DNA of 8,017 nucleotides from an uncultured Roseiflexaceae bacterium. GTDB taxonomy: Bacteria; Chloroflexota; Chloroflexia; Chloroflexales; Roseiflexaceae. The DNA lies in assembly GCA_903868295.1 (NCBI GenBank), contig CAIPUQ010000363.1, positions 1 through 8,017 on the forward strand. Reading direction: 5' to 3'. The translations under genes and the position numbers were made by a program. A model generated the notes under the pieces. The model ran no database searches. It was given only the letters and a program-made list of their open reading frames with translations, and was not told the DNA's origin. The stretch's first letter is position 1. Each line of letters opens with the position of its first letter. Shown one piece after another: positions 1 through 6,059 of the stretch.

Positions 1-2
1 CC

Positions 3-785
3 ATGCTTGGGTGGACCGTCGTTGCAGCACTACAGCACTGGGTGCCAGATGCGCTGGTTGCCCTCGTCCCCTGTTATGACGCGTCCAGTGGTCGTCTTTT
101 TCTGGTAGAGGCACAACCGGGCGGCACAGGGATTGTACAGACCGTTTGGCCGCACCTCACTGAAATCATGGCGGCTGCCCAGTCAGTGGTTGCATTACGT
201 GCGGCGGATGAACCGTTGTCTGCGTTTGTGCGTGTCGATGCAGGATGGCTCCCTCATGCGGTTTGTCCATCGATTCTGAGAGAAGAGGCTCCGGCAACGA
301 GTACTGCAACAGCGTTACCTGTGGACGATGAGATGCGGCCTGCGCCGATATCGCCCGCGTCCGACGACCCTGCAGCCGCAATCGTGACGCATGCGAGCGA
401 TGCGTCGGCGCACGTCGTGGTTGCCCCATCGCACCACACAGATGGCCACACATTGATGGCAGCATTGCTCGATACCCCGATACACACAGATAGACAGGCT
501 GGTACGACCGAGCCCATGCGTACCGCCCCCGTGAGGCCTTTGTGGGCACAGTTTGGTCGGATTGTGGCGCAGTTCTTGGGCTGGGTCCGAGGCGATCGCC
601 TGCAGCAGGTGTATGTGTTGGGTGATGCAGTGACGTGTGTCCCATACGGTGATGGCGTCATCGTCGCGGTCGCTGAGGATGGAACGACGTACATTGTTGC
701 GACACAGCAATATGGTGATGTGCGTATCGATCCACGCCGTGATTTGATCATGCCACGGCAGGACGAGCAGACAAAAACCCATTGA
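3..785 (+). CDS. C-terminal part of an unidentified protein with a 'PGGTG' motif (DUF1998-like?)
   Basis: Open from the left edge to a TGA at 783-785, 260 codons visible. The ATG at position 3 is simply the first codon seen, so the true start is probably upstream. Residues 1-80 are a folded-looking segment with a hydrophobic strand followed by the motif FLVEAQPGGTGIV (residues 33-45) and a helix. This resembles the 'YD..PGG.G' region of the DUF1998 domain found at the C-termini of some DEAD/DEAH helicases, but the Cys cluster usual there is not seen. Residues 95-180 are Ala/Pro/Thr/His-rich and look disordered. Residues 203-250 (VYVLGDAVTCVPYGDGVIVA and onwards) look like a small beta-barrel, similar in style to the Tudor-like tails of some helicases. 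The helicase link is inference; the core of the protein is outside the window. The stop codon overlaps the -35 box of the ssb promoter. Confidence 0.7.
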   Translation: MLGWTVVAALQHWVPDALVALVPCYDASSGRLFLVEAQPGGTGIVQTVWPHLTEIMAAAQSVVALRAADEPLSAFVRVDAGWLPHAVCPSILREEAPATSTATALPVDDEMRPAPISPASDDPAAAIVTHASDASAHVVVAPSHHTDGHTLMAALLDTPIHTDRQAGTTEPMRTAPVRPLWAQFGRIVAQFLGWVRGDRLQQVYVLGDAVTCVPYGDGVIVAVAEDGTTYIVATQQYGDVRIDPRRDLIMPRQDEQTKTH

Positions 786-809
786 CAACTAGAACAAACA
801 TGCTACAAT
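782..809 (+). promoter_or_regulatory. ssb promoter, consensus -35 with extended -10
   Basis: A perfect TTGACA at 782-787 is followed after 16 bases by TACAAT at 804-809, preceded by TG at 801-802 (extended -10). Transcription should start near 816, about 58 bases upstream of the ssb start codon. The -35 box overlaps the TGA stop of the preceding gene (783-785), so the two genes are packed tightly but ssb has its own strong promoter. Confidence 0.8.
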
Positions 810-817
810 TCTTGCCA

Positions 818-862
818 GTGATGTGCGCATCACCAAACACGAGACGTACTTCAAACACGAGA
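818..862 (+). promoter_or_regulatory. ssb leader: 5' hairpin and 11-nt direct repeat reaching the Shine-Dalgarno
   Basis: The predicted mRNA begins with a 6-bp hairpin, GTGATG (818-823) and CATCAC (828-833) around the loop TGCG. It is followed by two exact copies of CAAACACGAGA at 834-844 and 852-862, with an 18-base period. The second copy runs into the GAGAGGAG Shine-Dalgarno (859-866). The sequence elements are directly visible. A role in mRNA stability or translational control (for example binding by SSB itself) is only a suggestion. Confidence 0.45.
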
Positions 863-873
863 GGAGCGCCCCC

Positions 874-1482
874 ATGGCCAAAGATTTGAACAAAGTCATG
901 ATTACGGGACGGCTCGGGGCAGACCCCGAGATGCGGTATACCCCACAAGGCAGTGCAGTAACGACATTCAATGTCGCGAGCGGTCGCACGTGGAAGTCAA
1001 ACGACGGCACCAGTCATGACGACACCGAGTGGTTCCGCGTGGTCGCGTGGGACAAACTGGGCGAGATATGCAATCAGTACCTGACCAAGGGCACACGGGT
1101 GTACGTCGAAGGTCGATTGCAGACACGCAAATACCAAGACCGTGATGGACAGCCACGGACGTCAGTCGAGTTGGTTGCAGCCGACATGATTATCCTGAGC
1201 GCGCGTGCCGAATCCCAAGGTGGCGGCGATGCGTACGATGCGGGCAGTTCGGAGCGTGGTGAGAACACGCAACGGCGTGCCCCAGCAGCACCGAATCAAC
1301 CGCGGCAATCAGCGCCACCGCCGCGCAACGTGCCTACGGCAATCAGTGACGAGTTCGATGACGGTGAGTTCTCACCACCGCCTGCAGCACCACGGCAGAA
1401 CATCCCGCCGGCACGGGCCGAGCGCAAGCCGTTGCCCCCTTCTACTGCGGTACCTGAGGACGACGACATCCTGCCGTTCTAA
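874..1482 (+). CDS. ssb: Single-stranded DNA-binding protein
   Basis: SSB coats single-stranded DNA during replication, recombination and repair, and recruits partner enzymes through its acidic tail. The 202-residue product has an N-terminal OB fold (about residues 1-110) with typical motifs: LNKVMITGRLGADPEMRYTP, the F/W-rich TEWFRVVAWDKLGE (51-64) and KGTRVYVEGRLQTRKYQDRDG (72-92). A flexible Pro/Ala/Arg-rich linker follows (about 115-190). The C-terminus is DDDILPF, the classical protein-interaction tip. The ATG at 874 is chosen because GAGAGGAG (859-866) sits 7 bases upstream and the protein then begins MAKDLNKV. A GTG in frame at 823 would add 17 residues, but it lies inside the leader hairpin and has no ribosome site. 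The gene is a single-gene unit between its own promoter and a terminator; the rpsF and rpsR genes that often flank ssb are not beside it, so a paralogue elsewhere is possible. Confidence 0.97.
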   Translation: MAKDLNKVMITGRLGADPEMRYTPQGSAVTTFNVASGRTWKSNDGTSHDDTEWFRVVAWDKLGEICNQYLTKGTRVYVEGRLQTRKYQDRDGQPRTSVELVAADMIILSARAESQGGGDAYDAGSSERGENTQRRAPAAPNQPRQSAPPPRNVPTAISDEFDDGEFSPPPAAPRQNIPPARAERKPLPPSTAVPEDDDILPF

Positions 1483-1495
1483 CCGCGATGCAGAG

Positions 1496-1530
1496 ACACC
1501 CCGCGTTCCGATCGGCACGCGGGGTGTTTT
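1496..1530 (+). terminator. Intrinsic terminator of ssb
   Basis: A perfect 11-bp stem, ACACCCCGCGT (1496-1506) with ACGCGGGGTGT (1517-1527), encloses a 10-base loop that contains the small palindrome CCGATCGG. T residues (1527-1530) follow on the + strand. It lies 13 bases after the ssb stop and before the end of the convergent gene. There is no T tract on the - strand side, so it should work mainly for ssb. Confidence 0.85.
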
Positions 1531-1553
1531 GTGTGGAACGTCGTCGAACGTGC

Positions 1554-3758
1554 TTATTCGACGATGTCGTCGTATTCGGCGAGGAGGTCGTGCCATTCGC
1601 CGATGAGTTCGTCACGGCGGGCTGCGTAGAAGATGTGATCAACGCCGTTTTCGTCACGATAGACAAGGTCGACTTGGCGGCGCATTGGGCGCATGTAGCC
1701 GATATTGCCCCACCAGCGGATGCTTTCTTCGTCAAAGGTCTGATCGGCGAGGTGCATGCGGGCTGCGTATTGACGTATGCTGCCTTCTTCGATGTCGTTC
1801 ATGCGCCAGGGGTGTGGGCTGACTTCTTCGTTGCGCAGATTGCGGAAGATAAAGCGCTTGTCGCCCTGGTCGTCTTGGACCGTCTCGACCACTTCGATAC
1901 CCGTTCGCGGTTTGTTGACGTTGATCAGATCCAGCCACGCTTGGTTGAGTTGGTCGCGGCTGACGCCATGATATTCTTGGATTTCTGATCCGTCGTCCGT
2001 ACTATCGGCCTTTGTTTTGAGGAGCAAATCAAAGAACGGCGTTTGTGACTCGTCACGCCAGATTCGTGTAATTGCACCACGACCACGCCAGCGCGGGCGG
2101 CGTTCACCTTGGAAGGCAGGGAAGTGGGCGGCAGGCATCGTCATAGGCTGCGCTGATTGGGTGACCACCGGGGTGCTGGTGGGTGCGGCAGCGGGTGAGC
2201 CTGCTTCTTCGTCGAAGGTGACGGTGTCGACCGCGAGTTGTGGGGCAAATGTCTGAATGAGGTGTTGCCACTGGGTCCCCAATCCCCAATCCGACACGCC
2301 GTAAAAAATGTGGTCAATGACGCCCATGCTGTCGCGATGGACCAGGTCGTATTTTGGACGACCACCCTGGATGTAGGCTCGCCAGAGGCCGATTTGGCCG
2401 TGCCACATGATTTCGTCGAGATTGGCAGAACCATCGCGCAAGGTCTCGTGGCGTTCGATGGCGTAGTCCCACAACCCTTGGGCGCGGTCACGGGTGACGC
2501 CTGCAGTGGTACGCAGGTCGCGCACCTCGTAGTGCCAGATGCCGCCGCGCCGCTGGGTTGATACGATGGACACGCCACTGCGGGGCAAATCGAGATCAGC
2601 TCCGTCGTTGCGGGATGGTTGGCACAGCAACCGAAGCTCAGCGGGGGTTGCGACGCTCGTCTGGAGATCATGGCGCACCAGCACCCGACCATCAGGGGTA
2701 ATGTACGGAGGGGTATCACCGCGGACTTCGACGCGGATAATTGTCGCTTGGTCGTAGGCCACCGCCTCGGTGGAAAGGTCTGGGATTGGTGTTATTGATT
2801 CGGCAGCTTTCAGGATGGCCGAGAGCGCTTTGTCTTTGGATTTGACGCCCGACACAACGCCGTTTTCACACCCTACCAAGAGCACGCCGCCGCCGATGTT
2901 GGCGAGTGCAGCGATGTGGGCGACGGTGTCAGCGGGCTTGGCCTCGCTCATTTGAATGATGTGTGCATCGGTCGTTGCTTGCAAGAGCTGATGGAGCGCC
3001 CACCGTCGTACGGGGGTACTGATGAAGCGAATTGCTGCGTGGTTATGAGCCAAAACCAGTTCTCGCAGTGCTTCGAAGGTGGGTGCGCTGAGGGTGACTT
3101 CGGAGAACCCTGCTCCGATGGATTCGATGTCGGTTGCACCCGAGCCGCCCAACACGCAAATATTGTCGATGCCGTCGTTGACGCGGTCGATCGCATGCAA
3201 TTGGCCTGCCACTATCAATGCTTTGACGAGCGCAACATCCCCGACCGAAGTCGGATGGGCAACAGCAATACCATTGGCGGCGTTGATGAGGGCACAGATG
3301 ACCCCTGCAGTTGTTTTGGTGGTGCCATCTGTCCCGTCAATGCCGAGGTGTTGCAAGATTGTTTCGATGCTGATGGTCGTTGTTTCGGCCGGGAAGAGTG
3401 CAGTAATCAGCAGGCCATCGCTACTGGTTGCGGTGAACCCAGGTAAGATTGTTGAACGCGTGCGCAGTTCGCGGTGCAGGGTGAGGCGTACACCATCTGG
3501 GGCAGACAAAATACCGGCTTTTTCGAGCAAAATGAGCTTGTCGTAGTCACGTTGAATTGCATCGAAGCTTTTGATACTCCCGATGCCAGTGAGTGCTATC
3601 ATGTCGAGCGCTGCGTTACTGGTGGCTCGCAGGAGTTCGATTTGATCTGCACCGTCATTGAGGGCATAACACACATGCGGATCGATACGCATAGTGATGG
3701 TGCCGAGGCTCGGGGAACTCGTGGGCATGCTCATTGTTTGTGTGCTCCGTGTCAACAT
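1554..3758 (-). CDS. AlbA_2 (Schlafen-like) domain protein with three C-terminal module copies
   Basis: 734 residues, role unknown. Residues about 265-380 match the AlbA_2/Schlafen putative nucleic-acid-binding family: a SEAK motif (271-274), HIAALANIGGGVLLVGCENG (281-300), then PIPD, IIRVEVRGDTPPYI and RHDLQTSVATPAEL. Residues 1-260 are unassigned; about 50-95 (LDMIALTGIGS to LLEKAGIL) could be a winged helix. The C-terminus repeats one module. Copy A (409-502) contains WHGQIGLWR and YDLVHRDSMGVIDHIFYGV. Copy C (635-727) contains WWGNIGYMR and VDLVYRDENGVDHIFYAA. A shorter, diverged copy B (555-612) contains WRGRGAITR and ends AWLDLI, after a Pro/Thr-rich linker (520-550). The start is uncertain: ATG 3758 is the longest frame (a TAA lies just upstream) but lacks a clear Shine-Dalgarno, whereas ATG 3734 has GGAG 10 bases before it. 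The gene stands alone, convergent with ssb. AlbA_2 proteins include transcription regulators and defence-linked proteins; nothing here decides between them. Confidence 0.88.
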   Translation of the reverse strand: MLTRSTQTMSMPTSSPSLGTITMRIDPHVCYALNDGADQIELLRATSNAALDMIALTGIGSIKSFDAIQRDYDKLILLEKAGILSAPDGVRLTLHRELRTRSTILPGFTATSSDGLLITALFPAETTTISIETILQHLGIDGTDGTTKTTAGVICALINAANGIAVAHPTSVGDVALVKALIVAGQLHAIDRVNDGIDNICVLGGSGATDIESIGAGFSEVTLSAPTFEALRELVLAHNHAAIRFISTPVRRWALHQLLQATTDAHIIQMSEAKPADTVAHIAALANIGGGVLLVGCENGVVSGVKSKDKALSAILKAAESITPIPDLSTEAVAYDQATIIRVEVRGDTPPYITPDGRVLVRHDLQTSVATPAELRLLCQPSRNDGADLDLPRSGVSIVSTQRRGGIWHYEVRDLRTTAGVTRDRAQGLWDYAIERHETLRDGSANLDEIMWHGQIGLWRAYIQGGRPKYDLVHRDSMGVIDHIFYGVSDWGLGTQWQHLIQTFAPQLAVDTVTFDEEAGSPAAAPTSTPVVTQSAQPMTMPAAHFPAFQGERRPRWRGRGAITRIWRDESQTPFFDLLLKTKADSTDDGSEIQEYHGVSRDQLNQAWLDLINVNKPRTGIEVVETVQDDQGDKRFIFRNLRNEEVSPHPWRMNDIEEGSIRQYAARMHLADQTFDEESIRWWGNIGYMRPMRRQVDLVYRDENGVDHIFYAARRDELIGEWHDLLAEYDDIVE

Positions 3759-3877
3759 ACTTTAAAAGGCGTATTCGTATCGTGGTCGGTCGTCAAACAT
3801 GCATCACGTACAGAGACGATACTGCTCGGATGATGCACCATGATTTGGAAGGCAAATAGTAACCCGCGTCCTTATCG

Positions 3878-3892
3878 ACAGTACTATACTGT
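3878..3892. promoter_or_regulatory. Palindromic operator candidate ACAGTA-CTA-TACTGT
   Basis: A perfect 6-bp inverted repeat with a 3-base centre, covering the candidate - strand -10 box. A related imperfect palindrome, ACAGTATTATTGT, starts 36 bp away at 3914-3926 and shares the ACAGTA half. Such symmetry over a promoter is typical of a dimeric repressor site. The regulator is not identifiable; it could be the product of the neighbouring gene or one encoded elsewhere. Confidence 0.4.
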
Positions 3893-3911
3893 AAATGAAT
3901 AGTAGACGCAA
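3883..3911 (-). promoter_or_regulatory. Candidate promoter of the AlbA_2 gene
   Basis: Read on the - strand, TTGCGT (3911-3906) and TATAGT (3888-3883) are separated by 17 bases. The -10 matches five of six consensus bases, the -35 only the TTG. Transcription would start near 3876, giving a leader of roughly 118 bases to the ATG at 3758. An alternative -35, TTGACG (3796-3791), lies closer to the gene but has no good -10. The -10 box lies inside the palindrome at 3878-3892. Confidence 0.4.
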
Positions 3912-4029
3912 CTACAGTATTATTGTGATTTCAAAAGAAATTTATGGTACGCTGTTTTTTCGCTGTTTTGCGCATACAGAAGTGCATTCAGATGTGCGAA
4001 GCGCAACCCTGCAGAAAGGGAATCGCGCT

Positions 4030-4089
4030 ATGTGCCCGCAATGCACCGGATGTCAATTGCTACGCGGTACCAAAATCCCTCAACAGTGA
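4030..4089 (+). CDS. Possible 19-residue Cys-rich peptide
   Basis: An ATG at 4030 opens a 19-codon frame, MCPQCTGCQLLRGTKIPQQ, ending in TGA at 4087-4089, exactly where the terminator stem begins. A purine-rich AAAGGG (4015-4020) lies 9 bases upstream and could serve as a weak ribosome site. The CxxCxxC pattern could bind metal. The position right between a ribosome site and a terminator is suggestive, but at this length chance is a real explanation, and the same bases take part in the RNA helices described for the surrounding transcript. Could be a leader peptide, a tiny protein, or nothing. Confidence 0.2.
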   Translation: MCPQCTGCQLLRGTKIPQQ

Positions 4090-4119
4090 ACCGAATAGGT
4101 GGGTAATTGCGGTTTTTTT
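4089..4119 (+). terminator. Orphan intrinsic terminator
   Basis: The stem AACCGAAT (4089-4096) pairs with ATT-CGGTT (4106-4114, bulged G at 4109) around a 9-base loop and is followed by seven T residues (4113-4119), then TTTT after one G. It points to the right, upstream of a + strand gene and downstream of no annotated + strand gene. It either ends a small RNA or attenuates the leader of the gene at 4213. Confidence 0.6.
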
Positions 4120-4176
4120 GTTTTACAGTGCAGGGATTACGCGAGGATTATCGGGGCACATCGAAGCCCATGCAGG

Positions 4177-4182
4177 TACAAT
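4177..4182 (+). promoter_or_regulatory. Possible -10 box for the 4213 gene
   Basis: TACAAT at 4177-4182 is a good -10 match, about 30 bases before the start codon, so transcription would begin near 4189 just ahead of the ribosome site. No recognisable -35 is found 15-19 bases upstream, so the promoter is weak, activator-dependent, or not real. Confidence 0.3.
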
Positions 4183-4212
4183 GAACGAGTTTTCGTACTA
4201 AAGGTGGCAGAG

Positions 4213-4560
4213 ATGACCAATGACGCTGTTCCGGAGCGCGAGCAAATCGGCACGCTCGAATTTGTCCGTGACCCGCTCTATCCATATCCGTTTAAAGTGG
4301 CGGTAGCACCGCATTATTGGATGACCGAGCAGACGGGTGTGCTGGCCGATGCGATGGAGGCGTACTATCATGGCGAAATGCCGACGCCGACGCATCGCGA
4401 AGCGCTTAAAACCTACTTGCGACAATTTGTCGAACGGGCGATTTTGTTGCCAGGCACCAAGCGTGAGCCACTGCTGACCGAAATCGGCACATTGCGCACG
4501 CAACGCGAATTTGAACGGTTCGCTGATGAGTTGGCGGCGATCGGGATCGAAGCGTTTTAG
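4213..4560 (+). CDS. Small protein of unknown function, 115 residues
   Basis: I do not recognise the family. The start is ATG 4213, with AAGGTGG (4201-4207) 5 bases upstream; the frame is open further upstream but that part crosses the terminator region and reads unlike coding sequence. The product is acidic to neutral, soluble, without signal peptide or membrane segment. Residues 11-40 (QIGTLEFVRDPLYPYPFKVA, then VAPHYWMTEQTG) look like beta strands with many aromatic residues. Residues 43-75 (LADAMEAYYHGEMPTPTHRE onwards) and 85-110 are predicted helices. The spaced aromatic and Pro residues in DPLYPYPFK resemble a conserved family rather than random sequence. It is followed 29 bp later by the tRNA-Pro promoter, with no evident terminator between. 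It probably is its own transcription unit, or is read from the attenuated leader upstream. Confidence 0.8.
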   Translation: MTNDAVPEREQIGTLEFVRDPLYPYPFKVAVAPHYWMTEQTGVLADAMEAYYHGEMPTPTHREALKTYLRQFVERAILLPGTKREPLLTEIGTLRTQREFERFADELAAIGIEAF

Positions 4561-4589
4561 GCTGTGTACCGACCAGATTTAGCCCATAT

Positions 4590-4619
4590 TTGACAGTGCT
4601 AGCGACGGTAGCGTATGAT
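4590..4619 (+). promoter_or_regulatory. tRNA-Pro promoter
   Basis: A perfect TTGACA (4590-4595) and TATGAT (4614-4619, five of six) are separated by 18 bases. Transcription should start near 4626, about 11 bases before the mature tRNA, which fits a short 5' leader removed by RNase P. Confidence 0.8.
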
Positions 4620-4636
4620 GTACTCGTTGTGGATGT

Positions 4637-4713
<77 letters not shown>

Positions 4714-4729
4714 CTGGCTCGATTGGGCA

Positions 4730-4760
4730 ACAAAACGCCGACTGTGGTCGGCGTTTTGTG
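4730..4760 (+). terminator. Terminator after tRNA-Pro
   Basis: A perfect 13-bp stem, ACAAAACGCCGAC (4730-4742) with GTCGGCGTTTTGT (4747-4759), has a TGTG loop. The T run is inside the 3' arm (4754-4757). It occupies most of the space between the tRNA and the next gene, whose start codon is 25 bases further on. With A and T runs on both sides it could act in both directions. Confidence 0.75.
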
Positions 4761-4784
4761 TACCCTGAGTTTTTGCGAGGTAGT

Positions 4785-6035
4785 ATGGTACGACAAATTG
4801 TAGTAATACTGATGGTTGCGGTGCTGGGAGTGAGCGGGCGTCTGCTGCCCAGCCATGCTGAGGAGTCCACCGCGCAATGTTTTGTCGAAACGGGTTTTTG
4901 TATTGATGGGCGCATCCGTGAGTACTGGGCCGCACAGGGCGGCCTGCGTGTCTTTGGGTACCCGATTGGGCCGCAGGCGACGATGCGGGTCGAAGGCAAG
5001 ACGCTGACGGTTCAGCCGTTTGAACGCAACAGACTCGAGCTCCACCCACAAAATGCCCGGCCATACGATGTATTGCTTGGGCGCCTCGGTGCAGATCGAT
5101 TGGCCCAGCAGGGGCGTGATTGGTATGCCTTCCCCAAATCTGCCACGGCCGATTGCAAGACATTCACACAGACGCAGCATGCTGTTTGTGGACGTATCTG
5201 GCAGGTGTGGCGCCAATATGGGCTCGAAATAGATGGACAGAGCGGAATTAGTGAAGCCGAAAGTTTGGCGTTGTTTGGTTTGCCGTTGTCGGGCGTGCAG
5301 ACTGAGCGCATGAGCGACGGCAAAGAGTATCAGGTGCAGTGGTTCGAACGGGCGCGGTTTGAGTTGCACCCCGACAATGCTGCACCATACGATGTGTTGT
5401 TTGGGCTGTTGGGCAACGAAACCCGTGATTTTGTGCCTGCTGCGGCACCGGCCGATTTGCCGATTGTGGGTGCACCGAGCGGTACCGTCGCCGAAGCCAT
5501 CCGTGTCCTTGCGCCACGTGCAGCAGCAAACGGATATAGCTATGACGATGTCAAAAACATCGTCGAAGCATACCAGCGGGTGGGTAATAGTGTCGGTGTT
5601 GACTGGTTCCTCGCGATTGCTCAAATGGCGCACGAGACGGGATACCTGACGAGTTACTGGTCTGCTCGTCCGCAACGGAATCCCGCCGGATTGGGTGTTG
5701 AGGGCAGGAGTTCGGTGACCGATCCGGGAGAACCGGGGTGGGTCTACAACACGCAACGGAAGATGTGGGAGAAGGGGCTGAGCTTTGCATCCTGGGAGGA
5801 CGAGGCGATTCCTGCGCACATTGGTCGACTCCTCGCCTATGCGATGACGGATGAGCAGGCGACGCCCGAACAAAAGGCCATGATTGATCGTGCACTGGCT
5901 ATTCGGCCATTGCCGGCACATCTGCGTGGCATCGCGCCTACCGTTGTTGGTTTGAACGGTCGTTGGGCGTTCCCAGGGACCACCTACGGGCAGCGTATTT
6001 TGGAAGTCATGATGAAATTACGTGCCGTCCCGTAG
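4785..6035 (+). CDS. Secreted glucosaminidase-like cell-wall hydrolase with two N-terminal modules
   Basis: 416 residues. A signal peptide is clear: MVRQ, a hydrophobic stretch (5-17) and a SHA-EE signal peptidase I site after residue 25, so the protein acts outside the membrane. Residues 31-108 and about 122-214 are two copies of a module common in Chloroflexota extracellular proteins: CFVETGFCIDGRIREYWAAQ, GGLRVFGYPI and ERNRLELHPQNARPYDVLLG in copy 1, ERARFELHPDNAAPYDVLFG in copy 2. Residues 235-416 resemble the glucosaminidase (endo-beta-N-acetylglucosaminidase) fold: WFLAIAQMAHETGYLTSYWS with the likely catalytic Glu284, NPAGLGVEG, GLSFASWEDEAIPAHIGRLL, RPLP and GLNGRWAFPGTTYG. Such domains cut the glycan strands of peptidoglycan. 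Start chosen at ATG 4785 (GAGG at 4777-4780 and the signal peptide); a longer frame would begin inside the tRNA. No promoter is obvious between the tRNA terminator and the start, so read-through is possible. Confidence 0.9.
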   Translation: MVRQIVVILMVAVLGVSGRLLPSHAEESTAQCFVETGFCIDGRIREYWAAQGGLRVFGYPIGPQATMRVEGKTLTVQPFERNRLELHPQNARPYDVLLGRLGADRLAQQGRDWYAFPKSATADCKTFTQTQHAVCGRIWQVWRQYGLEIDGQSGISEAESLALFGLPLSGVQTERMSDGKEYQVQWFERARFELHPDNAAPYDVLFGLLGNETRDFVPAAAPADLPIVGAPSGTVAEAIRVLAPRAAANGYSYDDVKNIVEAYQRVGNSVGVDWFLAIAQMAHETGYLTSYWSARPQRNPAGLGVEGRSSVTDPGEPGWVYNTQRKMWEKGLSFASWEDEAIPAHIGRLLAYAMTDEQATPEQKAMIDRALAIRPLPAHLRGIAPTVVGLNGRWAFPGTTYGQRILEVMMKLRAVP

Positions 6036-6059
6036 CAGAACCTGATACACGACTGTGCA

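Larger units (their letters stand above)
3945..4119 (+). ncRNA. Candidate small structured RNA or attenuated leader
   Basis: The + strand terminator at 4089-4119 has no + strand gene before it, because the gene to the left points away. Something short must be transcribed into it. The stretch is rich in possible helices: TGGTACGC (3945-3952) with GCGGTACCA (4064-4072, one bulged G); TTGCGC (3968-3973) with GCGCAA (4001-4006) enclosing a hairpin with loop TCAG (3982-3997); AGGGA (4017-4021) with TCCCT (4076-4080); and GCAAT (4038-4042) with ATTGC (4056-4060). CCGCAAT (4036-4042) can instead pair with ATTGCGG (4106-4112), which would break the terminator, as in an attenuator. No known RNA family was recognised. 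The promoter is unclear (TATGGT at 3943-3948 or TATTAT at 3918-3923), so the 5' end is approximate. Confidence 0.35.
3759..4212. other. 454-bp intergenic region with divergent signals
   Basis: No ordinary gene is convincing here; the longest open frames (64-85 codons) have no family resemblance and odd composition. On the - strand, 3759-3876 would be the leader of the AlbA_2 gene and contains a 7-bp inverted repeat (TGCATCA 3800-3806 with TGATGCA 3831-3837). At 3878-3926 there are a perfect palindrome, a second imperfect one and a candidate - strand promoter. 3945-4119 looks like a short + strand transcript ending in an intrinsic terminator. 4120-4212 is the promoter and leader region of the following small gene. 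The region is visibly more AT-rich than the genes around it, especially 3870-3970. Confidence 0.6.

Noticed and set aside
823..873. Upstream GTG start for ssb adding 17 residues
   Set aside because: No ribosome site, lies within the leader hairpin, and SSB proteins of this type begin at MAKDLNKV, which has an excellent Shine-Dalgarno.
1488..1988. Open frame of 166 codons on the + strand
   Set aside because: Antisense to the C-terminal modules of the AlbA_2 protein; its openness follows from the codon bias of that gene. The same holds for the + strand frame at 2916-3446.
4011..4070. Cobalamin riboswitch or 6S RNA
   Set aside because: An AAAGGGAA string recalls the cobalamin box, but the other conserved elements are missing; the long closing helix and central bubble of 6S RNA cannot be drawn.
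3944..4201. 85-codon open frame
   Set aside because: Crosses the terminator, has no ribosome site, and its product shows no coding-like pattern.
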